In this document: positions 19,412 through 27,472 of the stretch, piece by piece
Position numbering within the stretch: position 1 is the stretch's first letter
Layout of the letters: every line of letters starts with the position of its first letter
Assembly: GCF_019801145.1 (NCBI RefSeq)
Contig: NZ_JAHVJQ010000010.1
Coordinates: forward strand, 62,001 to 126,000
Source of the DNA: Leisingera aquaemixtae
Lineage (GTDB): Bacteria > Pseudomonadota > Alphaproteobacteria > Rhodobacterales > Rhodobacteraceae
Reading direction: 5' to 3'
DNA: 64,000 bases
Translations under genes and position numbers: made by a program
The notes under the pieces: generated by a model
Told to the model about the DNA's origin: nothing
The model's input: only the letters and a program-made list of their open reading frames with translations
Database searches by the model: none

Positions 19412-20389
19412 TCAGGGGCGCAGCGCCGCGCCCCAGGGAAAACGGCCGACCTTGATCGACTTCAGCGCCTGGCGCTTGGCGGTGTCGATCACGGTGACAT
19501 CGCCGGACACGCCGTTGGTGGTGAACAGCAGCGACTTGTCGGGCGAAAACGCTATGTGCCAGACCCGGCGGCCGACCAGGATGTAATCCTCCACCTCCAG
19601 CGTCTCAGCATTGACCACTGCCACATGGTTGGAAGGCCCCAGCGCCACAAAGGCGGTCTGTTCGTCTTCGGTGAAGGCAAACCCTACCGGCTGCACCCGG
19701 TCGGGGTGCACGCCCTTGACATCAAAGGTTATCTTGCCGGTCTCGGCCTGGGTGGCGGTGTCGAATACGGTGATGGTGCCGCCGATCTCGGAGGAGACCC
19801 ACAGCGCGCTTCCGCCGGCGGTGAATTCTGCGTGGCGGGGGCGGGCGTCGACCAGGGTGTTGGCAAACAGCTGTTGCGTCTGCGTGTCGATCCAATGCGC
19901 CATGTTGGTGGTCTCGGAGGTGGTGATTGCGATCCGGCCATCGGGCGAGACCGCCATGCCCTCGGGCTCGATCCCGACATTGATCTGGGCAACCACCTTG
20001 CGGGTTTCCGTATCCACCACCGTGGTCACGGCGTCGTCCTCGTTGGCGATGTAGAGATGCCGGTCGTTGGGATGCAGCACGAATTGCTCGGGATCCTCGC
20101 CGGAAGGCAGGTCGTGCAGGATCTTGCCGGTGGCGGCATCCAGCACCTGAACCGTGTCACTGTCGGAGGCGCAGACATAGACCCGGGAGAAATCCTTGGA
20201 GAAGGTGATGCCGCGCGGCCGCTCCCCCGTTGCGATGGTGCGGACCACCTCAAGCGTGGCGATGTCGATCACGCTGATGGTGTCGTCCTTTTCATTGGTC
20301 ACCCAGATTTCCGCGGCGCCTAGGGGCGGCGCCGGGGCCAGCAGCGCCGAGAGGGCGAGGGCGGCAAGGGATTTTGCAGCAAATGTCAT
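19412..20389 (-). CDS. PQQ-catabolism-associated beta-propeller protein (YVTN repeats)
   Basis: 325-aa exported protein. The signal peptide (about 1-25) is followed by about seven propeller repeats of the YVTN type, e.g. AEIWVTNEKDDTISVIDIAT and RHLYIANEDDAVTTVVDTET. It belongs to the family of propeller proteins encoded beside PQQ-dependent dehydrogenases and is probably periplasmic. It carries no PQQ ligand or cysteine pair, so it is not itself a quinoprotein. It overlaps the preceding binding-protein gene by 4 nt. Its molecular role is unknown. Confidence 0.85.
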   Translation of the reverse strand: MTFAAKSLAALALSALLAPAPPLGAAEIWVTNEKDDTISVIDIATLEVVRTIATGERPRGITFSKDFSRVYVCASDSDTVQVLDAATGKILHDLPSGEDPEQFVLHPNDRHLYIANEDDAVTTVVDTETRKVVAQINVGIEPEGMAVSPDGRIAITTSETTNMAHWIDTQTQQLFANTLVDARPRHAEFTAGGSALWVSSEIGGTITVFDTATQAETGKITFDVKGVHPDRVQPVGFAFTEDEQTAFVALGPSNHVAVVNAETLEVEDYILVGRRVWHIAFSPDKSLLFTTNGVSGDVTVIDTAKRQALKSIKVGRFPWGAALRP

Positions 20390-21549
20390 TGGAAGGCTCC
20401 GCAGCGGCTTTCGGGCGCATCAAGGCCCAGAGTGTCGAGTTCGCTGTGCTGGTGCAGGAAGCCGGGCAGGGGCGCCTGCGCCGCCAGCGCGCGGGGAGTG
20501 GCAAGCGGGATCGGTTGGCGCAGCTGGCCGTTCCAACTGCGGTAGCTGAGCGGGCGGCCCTTGAAGCCGGCTAGCTCGAATGCGTCCGACAGCAGGTAGC
20601 GGCGCAGGACGCCCGCGTCGGCCGAGCCAGTGCGGGTCACCGCCTCGCCGATGCTGCGTACCGCGGCCCAGGCGGCGTAATCCCGCGCCAGCATCTTGCG
20701 CCCGGCAAGCTCCTGGAACCGCGACTGCAGCTGCGCGGCGCCCCATTGCTCGACCACCGGCGCCCAGGCGGCGGGCACCAGGCCCTCGGATCCGGCGACC
20801 GGCCGCGGCAGCCAGGTGTTGTAGGGCAGATAGCGGGCGAAATCCTGCAGCTCATCGGCGACCAGCAGCAGATCGTGGCGGCCCAGGCCCTGTGACATGA
20901 GCGGCACCTCCTGGGCGGCGTTGCGGCGCATGTCGGCGCCATAGTCCCAGGTCCGTTCGGCGGCGATTTCCAGCCCGAACTTGGCGGCGCTCTGGCGCAA
21001 GGCACCGGCAAAGGCCTGGTCCTGCGGGTTCTTGCCGGTGATCAGCGCCAGCCCGGTCCAGCGCTTGGACAGCGCAAACTGCATCAGCGCATCGCTGCGC
21101 ATTAGGTCCGAGGGCAGGGTGTGCAACAGGTTGCGGCGGCAGTCGCCGCTGCGCAGGCCGGTGTCCGGGCTGGCGGTGTTGAACAGCAGCGCCTCCTGCG
21201 CCTCCGGCAGGGCGGCGGCGGCCAGCAGCGCCGGTTTGGGCGCATCCAGGATCAGCAGCGCGCTGCGTGCCAGCGCTGCCCGCGCCGCAGCGGCAAAATC
21301 GCCGCCAGGCGGCACTGCCACTGTCTCCAGGCTGTAGCTGTGGCCAAGGAAGCTGCCGGTGGTCCGGTTGTCCGCCAGCCCCAGCCGGGCGCCGGTCTCG
21401 CCCAGGTCCGCGGGCTGAGGGTCGAGATTGGAGAGGGTGGGGGGCTGCTGCTCCTGCTGTTTCAGGTAGATGACCGGCACCTCGATCCCGGCGGCCGTGG
21501 CAAAGGCGGCGGGGCAAAGGGCCATCAGGAGTGTGATCAAAAAGCGCAT
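20386..21549 (-). CDS. PQQ-linked ABC transporter substrate-binding protein
   Basis: 387-aa periplasmic protein of the type-I (branched-chain amino acid-like) binding fold. The signal peptide (RFLITLLMALCPAAFATA) gives the start at 21549; the upstream extension to 21618 lacks one. Typical segments are CRRNLLHTLPSDLMRSDALM and LLLVADELQDFARYLPYNTW. It heads the operon binding protein > propeller > unknown > ATPase > permease. A copy of the PQQ-locus element lies 60 nt upstream. The ligand is unknown. Confidence 0.85.
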   Translation of the reverse strand: MRFLITLLMALCPAAFATAAGIEVPVIYLKQQEQQPPTLSNLDPQPADLGETGARLGLADNRTTGSFLGHSYSLETVAVPPGGDFAAAARAALARSALLILDAPKPALLAAAALPEAQEALLFNTASPDTGLRSGDCRRNLLHTLPSDLMRSDALMQFALSKRWTGLALITGKNPQDQAFAGALRQSAAKFGLEIAAERTWDYGADMRRNAAQEVPLMSQGLGRHDLLLVADELQDFARYLPYNTWLPRPVAGSEGLVPAAWAPVVEQWGAAQLQSRFQELAGRKMLARDYAAWAAVRSIGEAVTRTGSADAGVLRRYLLSDAFELAGFKGRPLSYRSWNGQLRQPIPLATPRALAAQAPLPGFLHQHSELDTLGLDAPESRCGAFQ

Positions 21550-21608
21550 CGTGGCACCCGGTTCTGGCTGCATGGGCCGAGCGTACTGCCGCCCGCAGCT
21601 CCGCGGCC

Positions 21609-21622
21609 ATTGGACCAAGGTC
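21609..21622 (-). promoter_or_regulatory. PQQ-locus repeated element, copy upstream of PQQ-linked ABC operon
   Basis: On the minus strand GACCTTGGTCCAAT, preceded by CTAC, 60 nt before the binding-protein start at 21549. It matches the copy at 26344 at 12 or more of the 14 core positions, and both are followed by GGC. Confidence 0.55.
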
Positions 21623-21645
21623 GTAGGCCGCCGGGGCCGGAGGCC

Positions 21646-21661
21646 GACTTAAGTCGCGTAT
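21646..21661 (+). promoter_or_regulatory. Degenerate PQQ-locus element upstream of cytochrome c
   Basis: GACTTAAGTCGCGTAT keeps the GACTT and CGTAT ends of the regulator-gene copy but carries 2 extra bases in the middle. It lies 59 nt before the cytochrome start and is oriented toward it, the same geometry as the other copies. It is listed tentatively. Confidence 0.3.
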
Positions 21662-21719
21662 CGGGGCAAGGCCTGGGCTGGCTATGGTTGCGGCAAGCTC
21701 AAACTTACGGGAGGAACTC

Positions 21720-22397
21720 ATGTTCAAATTGCCTCTTGCGGCCCTCGGGCTCGCGGCTCTTGCCACAACGGCGCAGGCCCACGGAGACGTCGCGCCGCAG
21801 CCTGTGAATACCGATGCCCTGCCCGAAGTGGGCGAAGAATGGCTGACCGAAAACCCCTATCGCGGCCAGGAGGCGGAAGTCTGGCAGGCGGCGATCGACA
21901 TCGGCGGCAGCGGCTACAACCAGAACTGCGCCCGCTGCCACGGGCTCGGCGGCGTCTCCGGCGGGCTGGCCCCCGATCTGCGCTACCTGGAGGCAGAAGA
22001 AATGGGTGACGAATGGTTCGTGGAACGGTTCCGCACCGGCTACACCCAGAACGGCATCACCAAGATGCCCGCCTTCGGGGAACTGCTGGGCCAGAAGGCC
22101 GCCTGGGCCATCCGCACCTATTTGGAAACCCGGCCCGATGACGGCGCGCTGGACGAGGCCACCGGCCGGCTGCTGGAAATCCGCGATGAGCTGGCCGCCC
22201 TGGCCGGCGGCAGCGGCGGGGATGCGGCGGCGCTGCAGGCGGAGCTGTCGCAGATTGCGCAAGCGGTTGAAACCGGGTCCGGCGCGCCGGTAGCCGACAG
22301 CGCGGCCTACCGGGCGGCCAGCCTGATCGGCGGCGCGCAGCCGGACTTCGCCGGTGCCGCGGAGGCCCTGACCGTCGGCCTTTCGGCGGCGCACTGA
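21720..22397 (+). CDS. Cytochrome c (PedF/c550-like) electron acceptor of the quinoprotein
   Basis: Exported mono-haem cytochrome, 225 aa. A signal peptide (1-20, ending AQA) is followed by one CXXCH site, Cys70-Ala-Arg-Cys73-His74, with a likely distal Met in TKMPAFGELL. The C-terminal 80 residues are an Ala/Glu-rich helical extension beyond the haem domain. The start is the ATG at 21720 with a GGGAGGA SD. In PQQ ethanol oxidation a c550-type cytochrome accepts electrons from the dehydrogenase; adjacency supports that role here. It is transcribed with the MoxJ-like protein 18 nt downstream. Confidence 0.88.
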   Translation: MFKLPLAALGLAALATTAQAHGDVAPQPVNTDALPEVGEEWLTENPYRGQEAEVWQAAIDIGGSGYNQNCARCHGLGGVSGGLAPDLRYLEAEEMGDEWFVERFRTGYTQNGITKMPAFGELLGQKAAWAIRTYLETRPDDGALDEATGRLLEIRDELAALAGGSGGDAAALQAELSQIAQAVETGSGAPVADSAAYRAASLIGGAQPDFAGAAEALTVGLSAAH

Positions 22398-22415
22398 CAC
22401 GGAGGGGCGCGGCAT

Positions 22416-23318
22416 ATGAGACAGCAGCTGGCCGGGCTTCTTGCGATTGCCGCGCTGGCCTGCGGCTGGGCGCAGGCGGGGCAGGCCCGCTGTGCGGATC
22501 ATGTGCCGCAGCCCAAGCCGCAGAACGCCTCGCGCGATATCGTCGGTCAGGATCTTGAGACTATCCTCGAACGCGGTTTCATCACCTTTGCGGCCTATGA
22601 GGATTTTCCCCCTTGGTCCTATCAGGAGGCGGGCCGCATCAAAGGCGCCGACATCGACCTGGCCCGGCTGATTGCGGCGGAGCTGGGGGCCGAGGCCCGG
22701 TTCACGCTGGTTGCGGCGGGCGAGACGCTGGATGCGGACCTGCGCAACTGGATCTGGAAGGGGCCGGTCGTGGGCGGCAGCGTGGCCAACGTCATGCTGC
22801 ATGTGCCCTATGACAGCGAATTTGCCTGCCGGGTCGAACAGGTGGTGTTCACCGGCCAGTACCATGTCGAGGAGGTGGCCATCGCCTACCGCCGGGACGC
22901 CTATCCCGAAGACCCGCCGGTGCCGGCCTATTTCCGCTTCGACAGCGTCGCGGTGGAGAACGACTCGATTGCCGATTTCTACCTCTCGTCCTTTCCGGGC
23001 GGCCAGCTGAGCGGCAATATCCGCCGCTATCCGACGGCGGCAGCGGCCATGGCGGGCCTGGACCGGGCCGAGACCAAGGCGGCGATGGGGCCGCTGGCGC
23101 AGCTAGAGGCCGGGCTGACCGCGCAGACAGCCGTTCACACGCCGCCGCTGCCCGGGTTTTCCGCAGGCACCTGGACCGCCGGTGTGGCGGTTCATTTTTC
23201 CTATCGCCCGCTTGCTTATGCGGTGGAGGACGCCATTGCCGCCGCGCTGCAGGACGGCCGGATTGCCGCCATCTTTGCGGCCCACGGCCTGAGCCACCGG
23301 CCGCCGGAGCTGCGCTGA
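22416..23318 (+). CDS. Quinoprotein dehydrogenase-associated periplasmic binding protein (MoxJ-like)
   Basis: 300 aa with a signal peptide (about 1-21) and a family-3 solute-binding fold; LETILERGFITFAAYEDFPP is the usual opening. MoxJ/XoxJ-type proteins accompany methanol and ethanol dehydrogenases and are thought to help maturation or electron transfer to the cytochrome rather than transport. It is co-transcribed with cytochrome c and ends 6 nt from the convergent ApbE gene. No dedicated permease is encoded beside it, consistent with a non-transport role. Confidence 0.85.
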   Translation: MRQQLAGLLAIAALACGWAQAGQARCADHVPQPKPQNASRDIVGQDLETILERGFITFAAYEDFPPWSYQEAGRIKGADIDLARLIAAELGAEARFTLVAAGETLDADLRNWIWKGPVVGGSVANVMLHVPYDSEFACRVEQVVFTGQYHVEEVAIAYRRDAYPEDPPVPAYFRFDSVAVENDSIADFYLSSFPGGQLSGNIRRYPTAAAAMAGLDRAETKAAMGPLAQLEAGLTAQTAVHTPPLPGFSAGTWTAGVAVHFSYRPLAYAVEDAIAAALQDGRIAAIFAAHGLSHRPPELR

Positions 23319-23324
23319 TCCTGT

Positions 23325-24227
23325 CTACTCCAATGTTTTCACGCTGCCATCCCACGCCAGCAGGGTGACACTGGCACTGCCCGGAAGGCGCGCCAGCGCG
23401 GCGGTGATTTCCCATTCACTCATCAGGCAGAAGGCGGTGGAGGCCGCATCCGCCAGTGCGGCGCTGGCGGCCTCGGTGCTGACGGTGGCCCACTGCGGCC
23501 GGCGGTCGAGGGCAGGGTGCAGGATATGCGCCGCGCCCCGAAGCTGAAGGGCGCCGGGGCTGGAGGTGGCGATGGCGCCACCGGTCAGGCTGCGGGCGGC
23601 AAAGACGCCGCGCTCCGGGTCGGCCAGGCCGATACGGAACGGGCCGCCAAGGGCCGCAAACTCCCCGGTATTGACCAGAACCCGCTCCAGCCCCAGGCGG
23701 TTAAGTGCTGCGCGGACCATGTCGGTGGCAAAGCCCTGGGCAATGCCATTGAAGGTCAGCGCCTGGCCCGGTGCCAGCCGGATTTCCTGCGCTGTCACGG
23801 ACAGCTTGTGCCAGCCGGTGAGCCGGGCGGCCCTGCTGATGCCGTCTCCGCGCGCAAGGGCCTGCCACAGCGGCTGCACCGTGGGGTCGAATACGCCTGC
23901 CGTTGCCGTGTGCACACGGGTGCAGAGCCGGGCCAGATGCAAAAACGGCGGCGGCGGGCTTTTCAGAACCCCGGTCCGGTTCAGCCGGGACAGGACTGAC
24001 GCCGGATCATAAAGGCTGAACAGCTGTTCGGCCTGCCGCAGCTGCGACAGCGCGGCAGCAATTGCCCGGTCTGCCAGCCGCGGCGGCGCGTGGATGGTCA
24101 GGCGCGCCTCGGCGCCGAGGGCAAACCCGTGCCAGGTAACGGGTGCGGCCCGCGCCGCCGGCGCCGCGGCGCCAAGCGCGGCGGCAGAGATTGCCAGGAA
24201 CCGGCGGCGTGTCAGTTGTGCGCTCAT
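23325..24227 (-). CDS. apbE: FAD:protein FMN transferase (ApbE family)
   Basis: Transfers FMN from FAD to a threonine or serine in target proteins. About 300 aa from the ATG at 24227, which overlaps the TGA of the upstream NosR-like gene. An N-terminal twin-arginine-like signal (LTRRRFLAISAAALGAAAPA) indicates periplasmic action. Family motifs are FDPTVQPLWQALARG, LTFNGIAQGFATDMV and VNTGEFAALGG. The obvious substrate is the NosR-like protein of the same operon, which carries DGVSKAT. About 300 aa is within the usual size range. Confidence 0.88.
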   Translation of the reverse strand: MSAQLTRRRFLAISAAALGAAAPAARAAPVTWHGFALGAEARLTIHAPPRLADRAIAAALSQLRQAEQLFSLYDPASVLSRLNRTGVLKSPPPPFLHLARLCTRVHTATAGVFDPTVQPLWQALARGDGISRAARLTGWHKLSVTAQEIRLAPGQALTFNGIAQGFATDMVRAALNRLGLERVLVNTGEFAALGGPFRIGLADPERGVFAARSLTGGAIATSSPGALQLRGAAHILHPALDRRPQWATVSTEAASAALADAASTAFCLMSEWEITAALARLPGSASVTLLAWDGSVKTLE

Positions 24228-26308
24228 TCCGCGGCCTCCAGATGTTGTTTCCGGCGCGCCGCCAGGATCAGCGGCACGCAGCGGGCCGGATCGTCGTGGA
24301 TCGACACGCAGTCGAGGCAGCCGAAGCATTCGTCATACCGGACCGCTCCGGATGGCCCGATCGCGCCATAGGCGCATTTCACCCGGCACAGCTGGCAGGG
24401 GCTGCCGCAGGCGGCGCGCCGGGCAATCCAGTTGCGCTGCCGCAGCAGCCCGCCAGCCGCCATGGCCGCGCCCAGCGGGCACAGATAGCGGCAAAAGGGC
24501 TTGAACAGCACCAGCCCCGCCGCCAGCCAGAAGACCGCATAGGCGGTGAAATACCACTCGCGCAGGAAGTAGGTGGTGATCGCGGTCTTGAAGGGTTCGA
24601 CCTCGGCCGCGGTGTCCACATGTTCCGGCGCCAGGAAAACCAGCGATACCAGCCCGGCCAGCACCCCGTACTTGAGGTATCTGAGCCGCCCGTCCCAGGC
24701 CGGCGGAAGGGCGGTCCGCGGCAGACCCAGCCTGCGGCCAAGATGGTGCGCGAATTCCTGCAGCGCGCCGAACGGGCACAACCAACCGCAGAACAGGGCC
24801 CGCCCCCACAGGACAAGCCCGAGGATGGCAAAGCCCCAGAGCAGCAGCGAAAACGGGTCATAGGCAAGAAAGGCAAAGCTGCCGCCCTCGGCCGCGGCGC
24901 GCAAAACGCCCAGCACTGTGACGATGGACAGCTGGCCCTGCCCCCACCAGCCGGCAAACAGGGTGACAGCTGCCAGCACTGCGAGTCGCAGCGGTGTCAG
25001 TGTCTTGCGGGCGGCGATCCGGCCTTGGCCCAGCAGCAGCGCGGCGGTCAGCGTGGTCAGCAGCAGCGCCAGCAGGATCAGGTCGGTGCTGCGGCTGCGC
25101 AGCGCCTCCAGCCAGGGCGGCACCGGCGCCGGGGCCTCATCACGCAGGAAAAACCGTTCGGGGGTCCGGTGCGTGACAGGAAATTCCACGGTGCCTGTCT
25201 CGGGCTGGAACATGCCGTGCGCGCGCACCGCCTGGGCGTGCAGGGTCCACTCCCGCGCCGGGTCAAAGCCGAGGCGGCGGTCGGCCCGCAGGATCATCGC
25301 CGTGCCTTCGTGCAATGGGCCGGGCAGATCCGGCGACAGATCCACCAGCAGGTCGCTGTCCCGCAGCGCCACCGGCAGCCCGTTCTGGGTGGCAAACACC
25401 CGGTCCGGCGCGGTGTTGCGGATGAATTCCAGGCTAACCAGCCCGTGGCGGCCGGTCTCGACCAGCAACAGCGGCTCATCATCGGGGGAGATCGCCAGGA
25501 AATCCTGCAGCTCGTTGTAACCGTCGCGAGAGAGGACCGCCTGCGCAATTGAAGGCGGGCCGAGGTCGACAATCCAGAGATCCAGATAGGGCGCCTCAGG
25601 GTGCTGCTGCGCCTCCGGATCGTCATCCGCCCACAGGGTGCCGGCAAAGGCCGCATCAACCTCCGCGTTGGAGACGGTGGCGCGGGCGGCCAGTCCCTGA
25701 TCCGCCAAGGCCGCCCAGTCCAGCGGCTCGCTGTGGTCCGGGTCAGGCCGGGCCGGAGGCGTGGTGATGACGCCGTGCATCTTCTCGCGCGCGACCGCCA
25801 GCGCTGCCGCCATTACCGAGTCATGCGCGATCCGCACTGACGCGGTCGCCTTGCTGACCCCGTCGAGATAGACTAGCGATGAGCCGGAACCGGTCTTTCC
25901 GTAGGGGGTGCCGACGGTGATCACCGAAAAGACCGACAGGCCAGGGTACTGCTCGAAGAACCTGTGGAACGGGGCGGGGCCAAGCCCGGAGACAAAGACC
26001 GGCTCGTTATGGCTGATCAGCCGGACATCCAGAAATTTGCCGTCGAGATCCATGAGCACCAGCAGGTTGACCGGTGCGCCGGAAAACCCGGGCAGCGGGG
26101 CCAGGGGTTCGGTTTCAAAGGCATAGCCTGCCTCCGCGCCGCCGGAGTTCAGCAGCGTGTAGACGCCCTTGCCGTTCACCGGCTCCCCCAGGGAGAATGG
26201 CGGCATGATCAGGGCGCTGATCTCCTCACGCGGCAAGGGCGACGCTGACAGAGCGCCAGCCGCAAGCAGCCAGGCCTGAATCAGAAGTATGGATAGGAGG
26301 GCGCGCAT
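24224..26308 (-). CDS. NosR-like flavinylated membrane iron-sulfur protein
   Basis: 694-aa inner-membrane redox protein. Signal (1-21), an FMN-binding domain with the ApbE acceptor motif DGVSKAT (Asp149-Thr155, flavin predicted on Thr155), an unassigned periplasmic domain (about 200-420), then several membrane helices with NosR/NapH-type CGWLCPFGALQEF and CRYLCPLGAAM motifs, and a C-terminal cytoplasmic ferredoxin part (CQLCRVKCAYGAI and CFGCLDCVSI). Such proteins move electrons across the membrane between the quinone pool and periplasmic partners. The start at 26308 gives the signal peptide. A PQQ-locus element lies 36 nt upstream and pqqA diverges from it, so a role in PQQ oxidation, not nitrous oxide reduction, is inferred; no nos genes are present. 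Confidence 0.85.
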   Translation of the reverse strand: MRALLSILLIQAWLLAAGALSASPLPREEISALIMPPFSLGEPVNGKGVYTLLNSGGAEAGYAFETEPLAPLPGFSGAPVNLLVLMDLDGKFLDVRLISHNEPVFVSGLGPAPFHRFFEQYPGLSVFSVITVGTPYGKTGSGSSLVYLDGVSKATASVRIAHDSVMAAALAVAREKMHGVITTPPARPDPDHSEPLDWAALADQGLAARATVSNAEVDAAFAGTLWADDDPEAQQHPEAPYLDLWIVDLGPPSIAQAVLSRDGYNELQDFLAISPDDEPLLLVETGRHGLVSLEFIRNTAPDRVFATQNGLPVALRDSDLLVDLSPDLPGPLHEGTAMILRADRRLGFDPAREWTLHAQAVRAHGMFQPETGTVEFPVTHRTPERFFLRDEAPAPVPPWLEALRSRSTDLILLALLLTTLTAALLLGQGRIAARKTLTPLRLAVLAAVTLFAGWWGQGQLSIVTVLGVLRAAAEGGSFAFLAYDPFSLLLWGFAILGLVLWGRALFCGWLCPFGALQEFAHHLGRRLGLPRTALPPAWDGRLRYLKYGVLAGLVSLVFLAPEHVDTAAEVEPFKTAITTYFLREWYFTAYAVFWLAAGLVLFKPFCRYLCPLGAAMAAGGLLRQRNWIARRAACGSPCQLCRVKCAYGAIGPSGAVRYDECFGCLDCVSIHDDPARCVPLILAARRKQHLEAAE

Positions 26309-26343
26309 GTTCGGAAGTTTGCCGGGGGCCGCGCCAGCGTGCC

Positions 26344-26357
26344 ATTGGACCAAAGTC
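26344..26357 (-). promoter_or_regulatory. PQQ-locus repeated element, copy upstream of NosR-like gene
   Basis: On the minus strand GACTTTGGTCCAAT, 36 nt before the start codon at 26308 and oriented toward it. It is the best match to the consensus. Confidence 0.55.
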
Positions 26358-26385
26358 TGAGGCCGCGCAATGACCCTGTCCCTAC

Positions 26386-26399
26386 GACCAAAGGCCAAT
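26386..26399 (+). promoter_or_regulatory. PQQ-locus repeated element, copy upstream of pqqA
   Basis: GACCAAAGGCCAAT, preceded by CTAC and followed by ACCGG, 60 nt before the pqqA start. The divergent copy at 26344 is only 28 bp away, so the nosR-like and pqq promoters could be controlled together. Confidence 0.55.
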
Positions 26400-26458
26400 A
26401 CCGGGGCCGGGGACGGGGGGCTAGGCTGACGGGATTAGAGCCAGCAAAGGAGGATGAA

Positions 26459-26566
26459 ATGGCCTGGTCTGCCCCGAAACTGAAAGAAATCAACTGCGGC
26501 ATGGAAATCAACATGTACTCCCCGTCCGAGGACGAGGGCCGCGAATACGAACCCGATCTGTTCTGA
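26459..26566 (+). CDS. pqqA: PqqA precursor peptide of PQQ
   Basis: 35-residue ribosomal precursor whose Glu and Tyr side chains become PQQ. The core EINCGMEINMYSP holds Glu16 and Tyr20 with the required three-residue spacing, after the usual MAW..P opening. AAAGGAGG (26446-26453) is a strong SD for the ATG at 26459; a second ATG at 26454 is out of frame. PqqA peptides are usually 22-30 residues; this one has an acidic 15-residue tail (SPSEDEGREYEPDLF) after the conserved Tyr. It heads pqqABCDE, 21 nt before pqqB. Confidence 0.92.
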   Translation: MAWSAPKLKEINCGMEINMYSPSEDEGREYEPDLF

Positions 26567-26587
26567 TCGCGAAACAGGAAGACGGCC

Positions 26588-27472
26588 ATGCGGTTTCTGG
26601 TTCTTGGTGCGGCAGCGGGTGGCGGCCTGCCGCAATGGAATTGCGGCTGCCGGAACTGCCGGGACGCGCGTCTCGGCAGGATCGCTTCCGCCACCCAGTC
26701 CTCGTTGGCCGTGACACTGGACGGGCAGAACTGGGCGGTTTTGAACACCTCTCCCGATATCCGTGTTCAGCTGCAGAACTGCCCGTCCATGCACCCGCAA
26801 TCGCTGCGCCACAGCCCGCTGCGCGCGGTGCTGCTGACCAATGGCGACATTGACCACATCGCGGGTCTGCTGTCCTTGCGGGAACAGTCGCCTTTCAGCC
26901 TGTTCGCCACGGCGGGGCTGCTGGAATTGCTGGCGGCGAACCCGGTGTTCAACGCGCTTCCGGCGGCTGTCGGCCGCCATCCGGTGCGGCTGAGCGAGGG
27001 TTTCGAGCTGCTTCCGGGGCTGCAGGCAACGGTTTTCCCGGTGCCGGGCAAGGTGCCGCTGTTCATGGAGGACGGGCAGGTGCAGACGGATGTGATGGGG
27101 GAACAGACGGTCGGCGTCCGGCTGAGCGACGGTGCGAAATCCGCCTATTACATCCCCGGCTGCTCCGGTGTGTCGGGCGGCCTGCTGGAGATGCTGTCGG
27201 ATGCCGATCAGATCTTCTTTGACGGCACGCTCTGGCACGACGAGGAGATGATCCAGAGCGGGACGGGCAGCAAGACCGGCCAGCGGATGGGGCATATCTC
27301 CATCAGCGGCCCCGAGGGCTCGATCGCCGGTTTGCAGGCCGTGGATGCCGCCAAGACGTTCATTCACATCAACAACACCAACCCCGTCTGGCAGCCTGGC
27401 AGCGCCGAGCGCGCGCAGGTGCTGGCCGCCGGGTGGACAATTGCAGAGGATGGAATGGAGATCGCGCCATGA
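26588..27472 (+). CDS. pqqB: PQQ biosynthesis protein PqqB
   Basis: Metallo-beta-lactamase-fold protein of 294 aa that acts as an iron-dependent hydroxylase on the excised Glu-Tyr intermediate during PQQ formation. Family marks are the opening FLVLGAAAGGGLPQWNC, the zinc-type cysteine cluster CGCRNCRDAR and the metal-site segment NGDIDHIAGLL. The stop overlaps the pqqC start (ATGA). Full length. Confidence 0.95.
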   Translation: MRFLVLGAAAGGGLPQWNCGCRNCRDARLGRIASATQSSLAVTLDGQNWAVLNTSPDIRVQLQNCPSMHPQSLRHSPLRAVLLTNGDIDHIAGLLSLREQSPFSLFATAGLLELLAANPVFNALPAAVGRHPVRLSEGFELLPGLQATVFPVPGKVPLFMEDGQVQTDVMGEQTVGVRLSDGAKSAYYIPGCSGVSGGLLEMLSDADQIFFDGTLWHDEEMIQSGTGSKTGQRMGHISISGPEGSIAGLQAVDAAKTFIHINNTNPVWQPGSAERAQVLAAGWTIAEDGMEIAP

